14,348 bases of DNA from JBGPBY01 sp041481485 (GTDB lineage Bacteria > Acidobacteriota > Terriglobia > 20CM-2-55-15): assembly GCA_041481485.1 (NCBI GenBank), contig JBGPBY010000143.1:1-14348 (forward strand), written 5' to 3'. The notes below the pieces were generated by a model. The model was not told the DNA's origin. It did no database searches and saw only the letters and a program-made list of their open reading frames with translations. Below, piece by piece: positions 1 to 6,729 of this stretch. Every line of letters begins with the position of its first letter. Positions within the stretch are counted from its first letter, which is position 1. The position numbers and the translations under genes are program-made.

Positions 1-472
1 ATCCTATGAACATCATCAGGTAATTACTGCCGAGCACCAGCGTCAGCATCGCAAACATGAACAGATTCAGGTATGCGAAGAAGCGATAAAACCCGTCTTC
101 CTCGTGCATGTAACCAGAGGAATAGATGTGAATCAAAAACCCGATTCCCGTTACAACGAGAACCATGATTGAAGACAGCGGGTCCAGCAGGAAACTCCAG
201 CCGATGGCAAATCTCGCGAGTTCTCCGCCGCGCGTCTGCACCGATCCCGCATTAATCCATTCGTAGACCTTCACGGTGTGCGACCGATGCTCCGGATCGA
301 GATGCATCAGTTGAGAAACGGCGCCGGCGGCAACAATGAAGGAAAGCAGAACAGCGCCGCAGGCGATCACTGCGACCACGGTCTTCGGCAAACGCTTGCC
401 GAAGAGTCCATTGATCACGAAGCCGGCTGCCGGAAATAACGGAATAATCCAGATCAAATCCAGGAAATTCAT
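1..472 (-). CDS. nuoL: NADH-quinone oxidoreductase subunit L (5' part only)
   Basis: This is the N-terminal 157 residues of NuoL, the distal antiporter-like proton-pumping subunit of complex I; the rest lies beyond the left edge. It begins MNFLDLIWIIPLFPAAGFVI, a typical hydrophobic first helix. A second helix follows around residues 33-52. A region with DPLSSIMVLVVTGIGFLIHI and then YSSGYM, EEDGFYRFFAYLNLF and LVLGSNYLMMF is characteristic of the NuoL N-terminus. The ATG is two bases after the nuoK stop, so it is clearly in the same operon. NuoM and NuoN share the antiporter fold. The position right after nuoK and the SGYM/FFAYLNLFMF segment favour NuoL. Nothing suggests damage in the visible part. 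Confidence 0.95.
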   Translation of the reverse strand, partial: MNFLDLIWIIPLFPAAGFVINGLFGKRLPKTVVAVIACGAVLLSFIVAAGAVSQLMHLDPEHRSHTVKVYEWINAGSVQTRGGELARFAIGWSFLLDPLSSIMVLVVTGIGFLIHIYSSGYMHEEDGFYRFFAYLNLFMFAMLTLVLGSNYLMMFIG

Positions 473-474
473 GC

Positions 475-777
475 CTACCACTTCATGAGGTCGATTTCGT
501 TGATGTTCATTGTTTCCTTGTTCTTGAACATGGCGATCACGATCCCAAGCCCGACGGCAGCCTCAGCCGCCGCCACCGTGATCACAAATATCGCGAAGAT
601 CTGCCCGGTCTGATGCTGCAGATGATCGGAAAACGCAATCAAATTGATATTGACCGCATTCATCATCAGTTCAATCGACATCAGAATCACCATGATGTTG
701 CGCCGTGTGAGAACGCCAATCACACCGATCGTAAACAGGGCCGCCGCAAGGAACAGGTAGTGATATGTCGAAACCAT
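475..777 (-). CDS. nuoK: NADH-quinone oxidoreductase subunit K
   Basis: NuoK is a three-helix membrane subunit of complex I, related to MrpC, that contributes to the proton path in the membrane arm. The 100-residue product is the normal family length. Three hydrophobic segments are visible (about residues 5-24, 28-50 and 60-84). The two buried glutamates essential in the family are at Glu36 (MSIELMMNAVNINLIAF) and Glu72 (TVAAAEAAVGLGIVIA). The ATG overlaps the nuoJ stop by one base (TAATG), and nuoL follows two bases after its stop, so translational coupling along the operon is likely. Confidence 0.97.
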   Translation of the reverse strand: MVSTYHYLFLAAALFTIGVIGVLTRRNIMVILMSIELMMNAVNINLIAFSDHLQHQTGQIFAIFVITVAAAEAAVGLGIVIAMFKNKETMNINEIDLMKW

Positions 778-1295
778 TAATCCACCGTCGTCTTTCTTTT
801 TGCCAGAACGACTGCACCCACGATGGCCACCAGCAGCAGGATGGATGCGATTTCAAACGGCAGGAGGTAGGTCGTGTATAGCGCCGTGCCGACAGCCTGG
901 GTATTGCCCAGCGCAGTTTCCGGCGCCACCTCCGCGGGAGGAAGCAGAAAGGAGTCCTTGCCTTTGTAAATGCCGTAGCCGAACTCCGCAATCAGCGCCA
1001 GTGATGCGAGCAAGGCGATCATCCATTGCCGGCTGAACTGGCGCTCATGGACCGCCCGCTCCACGGATATCAACATGATCACGAAAACAAACAACACGAG
1101 AATGCCGCCCACATAGACGATGACCTGGACACCGGCCAGAAACTCGGCATGGAGCGTCAGAAAAATTCCCGCTACAGAAAGTAATGTCGAGGCCAGAAAT
1201 ACGGCGCTGTGGACAATGTTCTTCTGCGTGATCACCAGAATCGCAGAGATGATGGCGATGGCACCGAAGATGTAAAAAAGGATGAGCTGAAGCAT
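777..1295 (-). CDS. nuoJ: NADH-quinone oxidoreductase subunit J
   Basis: NuoJ (ND6 counterpart) is a membrane subunit of complex I with five helices and the flexible segment that links quinone chemistry to proton pumping. The 172-residue product starts MLQLILFYIFGAIAIISAIL. The diagnostic segment EFLAGVQVIVYVGGILVLFV spans about residues 51-70 and includes the conserved Glu51 and Tyr61. A hydrophobic last helix near residues 140-165 ends in the basic tail AKRKTTVD. The frame is open ten codons further upstream, but that would run into nuoI. The internal ATG one base after the nuoI stop gives the family-typical N-terminus and was chosen. Confidence 0.96.
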   Translation of the reverse strand: MLQLILFYIFGAIAIISAILVITQKNIVHSAVFLASTLLSVAGIFLTLHAEFLAGVQVIVYVGGILVLFVFVIMLISVERAVHERQFSRQWMIALLASLALIAEFGYGIYKGKDSFLLPPAEVAPETALGNTQAVGTALYTTYLLPFEIASILLLVAIVGAVVLAKRKTTVD

Positions 1296-1296
1296 C

Positions 1297-1767
1297 TTAT
1301 TTCGTGTACACCACGGGCTGAACACCGGCTTCCAGCTGCTGGCGGTCCAGCTTCATGTCTCTGCGTCCGTACAGGCTCAGTTCAAATTCCTGGGTCAGTT
1401 CGAGGCATGGCGTCGGGCAGGCATCTTCGCAGAGTCCGCAAAACATGCAGCGTGAAACGTCAAAGATATAAGTTGTCAGCGCTTTCTTGCCGGCGGGATC
1501 GCGCTCCCATCCCACTTCGATGCAGTGCTCGGGACACGCCAGTGCGCACAGGTTGCACGCAATGCACAGCGTTTCCCCCGTAACGGGATCGTTGTTCAAT
1601 CGGGGCGCGCCCCGGAAACGCTCTGCAATTTTCGCGCGTTCCTTCGGATACTGTTCCGTGTAATTCGCCGATGGCCGCTGATAGGAAAACGTCAGCAGCA
1701 GGCCTTTGATGAGATCGTAAAAGAAAATTTTCTTTAAAAAACTGAGGTCGGGACGTTTGACAATCAT
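1297..1767 (-). CDS. nuoI: NADH-quinone oxidoreductase subunit I, 2x[4Fe-4S]
   Basis: NuoI is the ferredoxin-like subunit that carries clusters N6a and N6b and passes electrons toward N2 in NuoB. The 156-residue product has an amphipathic N-terminal stretch that docks on the membrane arm. Two classical cluster motifs follow: CIACNLCALACP (Cys68, 71, 74, 78) and CMFCGLCEDACP (Cys107, 110, 113, 117). All eight ligands and the following prolines are intact. The frame extends far upstream through nuoH, but ATG at 1767 overlaps the nuoH stop as ATGA and gives a normal-length protein, so that start was taken. NuoI directly follows NuoH, the usual order. Confidence 0.97.
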   Translation of the reverse strand: MIVKRPDLSFLKKIFFYDLIKGLLLTFSYQRPSANYTEQYPKERAKIAERFRGAPRLNNDPVTGETLCIACNLCALACPEHCIEVGWERDPAGKKALTTYIFDVSRCMFCGLCEDACPTPCLELTQEFELSLYGRRDMKLDRQQLEAGVQPVVYTK

Positions 1768-2813
1768 TTCGCACCACCTCCAAGCACCAGCACCAGAATG
1801 GCGGTCACGATCAGGTTTGCGATGGCCAGCGGCATCAACACCTGCCAACCCACTTTCATCAGTTGATCGTAGCGATAACGTGGCCAGCTGGCTCGGAACC
1901 AAAGGTAGAAGTACAGGAAGACGGCAACCTTCGCGGCAAACCAGAAAATGCCGGGAATAAAACCGAGAAACGCAAGCGCGGGAACGTTCGGGAACGGCGG
2001 CAGCCATCCGCCCCAGAAGAGCGTCACCGCCATCGACGAGATGACGATCATCGCCGCGTATTCGGCCAGGAAGAACAACGAAAACCGAAAACCGCTGTAT
2101 TCGGTGTGAAAGCCGGCCACAAGCTCGGATTCCGCTTCGGGAAGATCAAATGGGGCGCGATTGGTTTCGGCAACGCCGCAGATAAAGAAGAGAATAAATC
2201 CGAGCGGCTGAAGAAATACGTACCAGTAATGACTGTCGCGCTGCGCTTCCACAATTCCGACCAGGCTGAGCGTCCCGGACAAAATGAACACGCCCATGAT
2301 CGAAAACCCCAGCGCCACTTCGTAACTCACCATCTGCGCCGCCGAACGCAGTGCGCCGAGCAGGGGATATTTGCTGTTTGAAGCCCAGCCACCAAGAATG
2401 ATTCCCAAAATTCCGATCGACGAGATCGCCATCACATACAGAGCACCGATATTGATGTCGGTGATGTAGAGCCCGACTTTGCGGCCGAAGATGTTGACGG
2501 TCGGACCAAATGGGATCACCGCAAAGACGATGAATGCCGGGATCAGCGTCATGATCGGCGCCAGCGTGAAGATCCAGCGATCGGCGCGCTCGGGCACAAT
2601 GTCTTCCTTCAGCATCAGCTTCAGTCCGTCGGCAATCGGCTGCAACAGGCCATGCGGCCCCACACGCATCGGTCCGAGCCGCACCTGCATGAATGCAATG
2701 ACTTTTCGCTCGAGCAGCGTCAGGTACGCAATGACACCCGAAAGAGCGGCGAAAACGACACCGATTTTGATGAAGGGTATGATGACGTAGTCGATTGCAA
2801 AATTAAGATCCAT
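1764..2813 (-). CDS. nuoH: NADH-quinone oxidoreductase subunit H
   Basis: NuoH (ND1 counterpart) forms the membrane part of the quinone-binding chamber of complex I. The 349-residue product has about eight hydrophobic segments. It carries LLERKVIAFMQVRLGPMRVG (about residues 33-52) followed by PHGLLQPIADGLKLMLKED. The second hallmark, CGVAETNRAPFDLPEAESEL (212-231), holds the acidic residues of the quinone-chamber loop. A GGGAG Shine-Dalgarno-like sequence lies just upstream of the ATG. It follows nuoD by 21 bases, without nuoE, nuoF or nuoG between them, and overlaps nuoI by four bases. Confidence 0.97.
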   Translation of the reverse strand: MDLNFAIDYVIIPFIKIGVVFAALSGVIAYLTLLERKVIAFMQVRLGPMRVGPHGLLQPIADGLKLMLKEDIVPERADRWIFTLAPIMTLIPAFIVFAVIPFGPTVNIFGRKVGLYITDINIGALYVMAISSIGILGIILGGWASNSKYPLLGALRSAAQMVSYEVALGFSIMGVFILSGTLSLVGIVEAQRDSHYWYVFLQPLGFILFFICGVAETNRAPFDLPEAESELVAGFHTEYSGFRFSLFFLAEYAAMIVISSMAVTLFWGGWLPPFPNVPALAFLGFIPGIFWFAAKVAVFLYFYLWFRASWPRYRYDQLMKVGWQVLMPLAIANLIVTAILVLVLGGGAK

Positions 2814-2834
2814 CTGCTCCCTGACTGCCGAAAG

Positions 2835-3962
2835 TTACCTGTCGATTTCCCCTAAGACGATGTCCAGCGTCCCAATGACCGCAACGACATCGGCCACCAT
2901 GTGGCCTTTCACCATTTGCTTCAATGCCTGCAGATTCACAAACGACGGCGGCCGCACGCGCGCCCGATACGCCATCGTGCTGTTATCGCTGACGATGTAA
3001 TAGCCGAGTTCACCTTTCGGAGATTCGATGGAATGATAGATGTCTCCGACCGGCGGCTTGATGATCTTCGATAGCTTGGCCATCAAAGGTCCATCGGGAA
3101 TCTTCTCCACGGCCTGAGACACAATGCGCGCCGACTGCCGCATTTCTTCCATGCGAACCATGTATCGATCGTAGGTGTCGCCGGTGCTTCCGGTCGGAAT
3201 ATCGAACTCAAAATCGGAGTAGACGGCGTACGGCTTGGCCTTTCGCAAATCCCAGTTCACTCCGGATCCTCGCAATGCCGGTCCCGTCAATCCAATGTCG
3301 ATAGCTGCCTTTGCCGAAATGGCCCCAACTCCGCGCGTTCTACCTATCCAGATGCGGTTCTGCGTCAGCAGCGTTTCGTATTCGTCGACCTTCTTCGGGA
3401 AATCCTTAATGGAGGTGCGCACCTGATCATGGAAACCCTCGTACAGTTCATACTGCGTGCCGCCGATCCGGAACATGTGCGTGGTGAGGCGGGCGCCGCA
3501 GTAGTTTTCAAATATCTTGAGGATTTCTTCGCGCTCGCGGAATGCATACAGAAAGACCGTCATCGCGCCGATGTCGAGCGCGTGCGTTCCCAGCCAGAGC
3601 AGATGGCTGGTGATGCGGTTCAATTCCGTCATGAGCACGCGGATGTACTGCGCGCGCGGCGGCGCTGTGATGCCAAGAAGTTTTTCAATCGTTTCGCAGT
3701 AACCGAGGCAATTGGAGACCGCAGCAATGTAGTCCATGCGGTCGAGCGTCGGCACGAACTGGCCGTAGGTCTGATGTTCGCCAAGCTTCTCGACACCGCG
3801 ATGGAGGTAGCCGATGACACACTCGGCATCGATGACTCGCTCGCCGTCGAGCTTTAGTTTCACCTGAAGCACGCCGTGCGTCGACGGGTGCTGAGGCCCC
3901 ATGCTGACGGTCAGTTCGCTGGCATCAAACAGCGTTTCTTTGAGTGCTTCGTTGGTTGACAT
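2835..3962 (-). CDS. nuoD: NADH-quinone oxidoreductase subunit D (49 kDa type)
   Basis: NuoD is the hydrogenase-like peripheral subunit that, with NuoB, forms the quinone-reduction site near cluster N2. The 375-residue protein has GPQHPSTHGVL (residues 22-32) at the quinone-head site. LHRGVEKL (53-60) includes Arg55, which aligns with Arg85 of mature human NDUFS2, a methylated residue. DRMDY (Arg75) matches the N2-proximal arginine of Thermus Nqo4. Later come RGSGVNWDLRKAKPY and the C-terminal GTLDIVLGEIDR typical of the family. It is slightly shorter than many homologues only because the N-terminus is short. It is a separate gene, not a NuoCD fusion as in E. coli; nuoC ends eight bases upstream. 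Confidence 0.97.
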   Translation of the reverse strand: MSTNEALKETLFDASELTVSMGPQHPSTHGVLQVKLKLDGERVIDAECVIGYLHRGVEKLGEHQTYGQFVPTLDRMDYIAAVSNCLGYCETIEKLLGITAPPRAQYIRVLMTELNRITSHLLWLGTHALDIGAMTVFLYAFREREEILKIFENYCGARLTTHMFRIGGTQYELYEGFHDQVRTSIKDFPKKVDEYETLLTQNRIWIGRTRGVGAISAKAAIDIGLTGPALRGSGVNWDLRKAKPYAVYSDFEFDIPTGSTGDTYDRYMVRMEEMRQSARIVSQAVEKIPDGPLMAKLSKIIKPPVGDIYHSIESPKGELGYYIVSDNSTMAYRARVRPPSFVNLQALKQMVKGHMVADVVAVIGTLDIVLGEIDR

Positions 3963-3970
3963 CTTCTTAG

Positions 3971-4690
3971 TTAATCCGTCGGTGTAATGTAATCGGGCGA
4001 TTCGCTTCGAGCTTCACCGACGTAATACTTCTGACCCGAATCGATTCCCAGATGTTTGCGAACCCACTCCACGTCCTGCAGGCGAACGTCGTAGTCCTTG
4101 CGGAGCGGAAAGCCTTGCCAGTCCTCGGGCAAAAGTATGCGGCGCAGATCCGGATGATTCGCAAACCGGACGCCGAACATATCGTAGACCTCGCGTTCGA
4201 GCCAGTTGGCGGTACCCCAGACGCTGACCACGCTTTCAATTTCTTCCCACTCTTTGGTGCGAGCTTTGATCCTCAGGTACTCGTTCTTGTCGAAGGAATA
4301 CATGATGTACACCAGCTCAAACTCTTCCGTCTTGGGCCAGTGGACGGCCGTTTCATCGGCGAGATAGCTGAACGGGCCGAGAGGTGTGTCCCTGAGAAAT
4401 GTCATGATCTCGACCAGCCGGGCCTTCTTCACGTCGATCTGGTTCTGACCAATAAACGAATAGGCCTTCAGAATCTCCCCGCCAAACTTCTCCTTGAGCG
4501 CGTCCACAATCGGGTGAGACCACGGTTCAGGAAGCGGACCTTTCGGTTTGGGAGGCGCTGCCGGTGCAGCCGGTTTTGGCGGTGGAGGAGGGACGGCCCC
4601 AGCCGGTTTCGCTGGAGGCGGCGGAACCGCTCCCGCCGGCTCGGGCGGAGCAGGCGGTTCAGGGTTCGGATTTTTGTTTTCTTCTGTCAC
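3971..4690 (-). CDS. nuoC: NADH-quinone oxidoreductase subunit C (30 kDa type) with Pro/Ala-rich N-terminal extension
   Basis: NuoC is a scaffold subunit of the peripheral arm that packs against NuoD. The conserved core starts near residue 56 (EPWSHPIVDALKEKFGG). It contains the family signature EREVYDMFGVRFANHPDLRR, then ILLPEDWQGFPLRKDY, close to the C-terminus. Residues 8-55 are an unusual Pro/Ala/Lys-rich tail with two tandem 11-residue copies, PAGAVPPPPAK and PAGAVPPPPPK. The start is GTG; no Shine-Dalgarno sequence is visible before it. It lies three bases after the stop of a short in-frame ORF (TGA-ATC-GTG), so coupling or a different true start is possible. The function is certain; the exact start is less so. 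Confidence 0.93.
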   Translation of the reverse strand: MTEENKNPNPEPPAPPEPAGAVPPPPAKPAGAVPPPPPKPAAPAAPPKPKGPLPEPWSHPIVDALKEKFGGEILKAYSFIGQNQIDVKKARLVEIMTFLRDTPLGPFSYLADETAVHWPKTEEFELVYIMYSFDKNEYLRIKARTKEWEEIESVVSVWGTANWLEREVYDMFGVRFANHPDLRRILLPEDWQGFPLRKDYDVRLQDVEWVRKHLGIDSGQKYYVGEARSESPDYITPTD

Positions 4691-4693
4691 GAT

Positions 4694-4783
4694 TCAGTTT
4701 TGTTTAACAAAGCCAAGAGATTCGAACACATCGATTGCAATTGTGTCAACGGCATATCCGACCTCAAGTTCAGTCTTTTTCAT
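4694..4783 (-). CDS. Possible 29-residue leader ORF before nuoC
   Basis: A short frame starts ATGAAAAAG, five bases after a GGGGA stretch that could act as a ribosome binding site, and encodes a 29-residue peptide with no recognised family (MKKTELEVGYAV... ending FVKQN). Its TGA is separated from the nuoC GTG by a single codon in the same frame. It could be a coupling leader for nuoC, the remnant of a gene cut by the adjacent inverted-repeat element, or chance. The composition looks plausible for protein, but there is no independent support. Confidence 0.25.
   Translation of the reverse strand: MKKTELEVGYAVDTIAIDVFESLGFVKQN
4720..4749 (-). promoter_or_regulatory. Candidate sigma70-type promoter before nuoC
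   Basis: On the minus strand a perfect TTGACA (4749-4744) is followed after 18 bases by TCGAAT (4725-4720), four of six matches to TATAAT. Transcription would begin about 20-25 bases before the nuoC GTG. It lies downstream of the inverted-repeat element, where it could restart transcription of nuoC and the genes after it. The match is in the short ORF and could be chance; the weak -10 limits confidence. Confidence 0.3.
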
Positions 4784-4789
4784 AGCGTC

Positions 4790-5081
4790 CCCAGCCGCGT
4801 TAGCGGCGACAGTTCGCAAGCCACCCGCGTCACCCGGGGGAATATCAAAACAAGAAGAATAAAGTGCCGTAGGCACGACAGGTCTATAACTTCGATGCGG
4901 TCCTCATTTGTTCTTCGAAGCGCAACCATGTCTCTAACTCAGGCCATCCTTATAAAGTATTAACATACTGAACTCATCCGCCAGATCTGTCGTGCCTACG
5001 GCACTCTGTTTTCTCATCGATTGCCATTCCACCGGCTCACGCCGGTGGCTAGCGAACTGTCGCCGCTAACGCGGCTGGGAA
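4790..5081. repeat. REP/MITE-like composite inverted-repeat element inside the nuo operon
   Basis: This gap between the methyltransferase and nuoC is a large inverted repeat. The left arm (about 4790-4882) and right arm (about 4985-5081) match as reverse complements, with the outer 30 or so bases nearly identical (CCAGCCGCGTTAGCGGCGAC, then AGTTCGC). Each arm carries small palindromes in order: GCCGC-GTTA-GCGGC, a CCACCGGC/GCCGGTGG-type stem (perfect on the right at 5029-5048, degraded on the left), and GTGCC-GTA-GGCAC. A unique centre of about 100 bases (4883-4984) has no recognisable gene. The layout resembles non-autonomous elements mobilised in trans by Y1/RAYT transposases, or REP doublets; no transposase gene is present. 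Bases 5082-5121 between it and the methyltransferase show nothing else. Confidence 0.75.
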
Positions 5082-5121
5082 TGCACCCCCCCAGAAATGT
5101 CGATTCTGCCTGGAGAGCAAC

Positions 5122-6126
5122 TCACACCTTCTTCTGCACCAGAACCTTGAAGCGTTCTCCCATGCCTCCGGGAAGAATCAGCTTCTTGATTGCCTGCAGC
5201 CGCTGGATCGATGCCGCGGTCCCCGCGGCCGCCAGCGGTTCCATTTCCGCCAGGATGCCTTGTTCGGTCAGAAACTTCATTTGCGTCGAAAATTCCACCA
5301 TCTCCAGCGCATTCTCCCGCCCGACATCGATCAGATCCGAGAAATTCACATGCGCGGTGATGTCCTGCTCACCAATCCGCACATACGGGTCTTCCGTGAC
5401 CTGGTGCCGCCAGTAGCACATCAGCGTCCCCCGCGGACGCGCATAAAACTCCCGCTCCAGGTATCCGTAGTCGATGGCCAGATGAAATCCGCGTTCCAGC
5501 GAAGCCGCAATCCGGCGCAACCAATCCCGCGCATCCAAACTGATATCCGCGATGCAGCCTTCTTCGACCGGCGCATCGAACTGCGACTGAAGTTCCCCTT
5601 CGATCTCCGCGAAACTTTCGTCGATGTAAAGCTCCCTCAACTTCCCTTCCCGCCGGATGATGCGATGGACCGGAAGGGCGTCGAAAAACTCGTTCGAGAA
5701 TATGCATCCCGAGAGTCCCTCTGGAAGGTCGTCGATCCACTCTACGTTTCGACCCTTCAGGATATCACGCTGGCGCTCGCGCATGGCAGCGCTTCGTTCA
5801 AGAATCCGATATCGGAACGGCTGCGAATCGAGGATGTCCCGCGCCAGCAATCCCCGTCCGGCTCCAAGTTCGACGAGAGTGAACGAATCCAGTGAAATCT
5901 GAAGTTCTCGAGCCATCGCTGCAAAGCGGCGCGCCAGGAGCTTTCCCAAAATCGGATCCAGGTCCGAGGACGTGTAGAAATCCCCTTCCCTGCCGACCGG
6001 ATTTCTTGAAGACGAGTAATAGCCGTATTGCGGGTGATACAGAACCTCCTCCATGAAATCTCTGAAGGAAAGGAGGCCCTGCTTGCGGATACGCTGACGA
6101 AGATGTTCGATCAGAGGTGCGGACAT
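5122..6126 (-). CDS. SAM-dependent methyltransferase, MidA/NDUFAF7 family (predicted NuoD arginine methyltransferase)
   Basis: This 334-residue protein belongs to the Methyltransf_28 (DUF185) family, whose eukaryotic members MidA/NDUFAF7 act in complex I assembly. It has HPQYGYYSS (31-39), GDFYTSSDLDPILGKLLAR (48-66), the SAM-binding glycine loop ELGAGRG (86-92), and the family signature SNEFFDALPVHR (144-155). Further landmarks are DYGY (219-222), LMCYWRH (235-241) and GEQDITAHVNF (252-262). Human NDUFAF7 symmetrically dimethylates Arg85 of NDUFS2; the equivalent Arg55 is present in the NuoD encoded two genes downstream. The gene lies between nuoB and nuoC on the same strand, 17 bases after nuoB. 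NuoD methylation is inferred from family and context, not shown. No ribosome binding site is obvious before the ATG. Confidence 0.9.
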   Translation of the reverse strand: MSAPLIEHLRQRIRKQGLLSFRDFMEEVLYHPQYGYYSSSRNPVGREGDFYTSSDLDPILGKLLARRFAAMARELQISLDSFTLVELGAGRGLLARDILDSQPFRYRILERSAAMRERQRDILKGRNVEWIDDLPEGLSGCIFSNEFFDALPVHRIIRREGKLRELYIDESFAEIEGELQSQFDAPVEEGCIADISLDARDWLRRIAASLERGFHLAIDYGYLEREFYARPRGTLMCYWRHQVTEDPYVRIGEQDITAHVNFSDLIDVGRENALEMVEFSTQMKFLTEQGILAEMEPLAAAGTAASIQRLQAIKKLILPGGMGERFKVLVQKKV

Positions 6127-6129
6127 CGC

Positions 6130-6144
6130 GGGGGCGCAGCCCCC
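6130..6144. repeat. GC hairpin at the nuoB-methyltransferase junction
   Basis: GGGGGC (6130-6135), a three-base loop, then GCCCCC (6139-6144) form a perfect six-pair stem. It covers the last base of the nuoB stop codon and the leader of the methyltransferase gene. There is no T-run, so it does not look like a terminator. It could hide the only G-rich ribosome binding site candidate of the methyltransferase, or be a member of a small dispersed palindrome family. Confidence 0.5.
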
Positions 6145-6716
6145 TAGATCTTCATTCCGATGCGCAGCATTTCTTCCTTTGCGGCCTGGCTGATTCGCGG
6201 ATCGTTTTTGACGTCATCGAATCGCGTGCCTTCCGGTTTCTTTGCGATGGTCATGCGATCGATCTTGTCCTGCAGACGCATCAGGCCATAGAGCAGCGCT
6301 TCGGGCCGGGGCGGGCAGCCGGGAACGTAAACATCCACCGGAATCACGTGATCCACGCCCTGCAGCGTCGAGTAGGTATCGAATGGACCTCCGACGTTCG
6401 AACATGCCCCCATGGAAATCACCCACTTGGGATCCGGCATCTGGTCGTACACGCGGCGGACAATCGGAGCCATCTTCAGCGTCACGGTACCGGCAACAAT
6501 GATGAGATCGGATTGCCGCGGGCTCGGGCGGAAAATGCCCGCGCCAAAACGATCCATATCGAAGCGCGAAGCTCCCGTGGCCATCATTTCAATGGCACAG
6601 CAGGCAAGGCCGAATGTCATGGGCCAGAGCGCGGATTTACGCGCCCAGTTAAACAGGGAATCCACAGTGGTGGTGATGATGTTCTTTTCGAATCGGTCTT
6701 CAATCCAGGCCGGCAT
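6144..6716 (-). CDS. nuoB: NADH-quinone oxidoreductase subunit B (cluster N2)
   Basis: NuoB (PSST counterpart) carries the terminal [4Fe-4S] cluster N2 that reduces quinone. The 190-residue product has all four ligands: the tandem Cys39-Cys40 in FGLACCAIEMM, Cys105 in GACSNVGG, and Cys134 in PGCPPRPEAL. RFDMDRFGAG (51-60) is also typical. The frame is open 20 codons upstream, which would overlap nuoA. The ATG at 6716 gives the usual N-terminus and has GGGAG seven bases before it, so it was chosen. The C-terminal tail after residue 150 is charged and variable. nuoA ends 13 bases upstream. Confidence 0.97.
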   Translation of the reverse strand: MPAWIEDRFEKNIITTTVDSLFNWARKSALWPMTFGLACCAIEMMATGASRFDMDRFGAGIFRPSPRQSDLIIVAGTVTLKMAPIVRRVYDQMPDPKWVISMGACSNVGGPFDTYSTLQGVDHVIPVDVYVPGCPPRPEALLYGLMRLQDKIDRMTIAKKPEGTRFDDVKNDPRISQAAKEEMLRIGMKI

Positions 6717-6729
6717 AAATTCTCCCGGG

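Noticed and set aside
1863..2381. A 172-codon plus-strand frame opposite nuoH
   Set aside because: It is antisense to conserved nuoH signatures, highly charged and without a recognisable family or leader; a shadow frame.
4784..4876. Upstream extension of the short nuoC leader frame, starting MPTALYSSCFD
   Set aside because: This part lies entirely in the left arm of the inverted-repeat element and encodes only repeat sequence; the ATGAAAAAG start at the element's edge is more plausible.
4052..4963. A 303-codon plus-strand frame opposite nuoC
   Set aside because: It is antisense to the well-conserved nuoC gene and the inverted repeat, with no recognisable domain and an Arg/Phe-rich composition typical of shadow frames.
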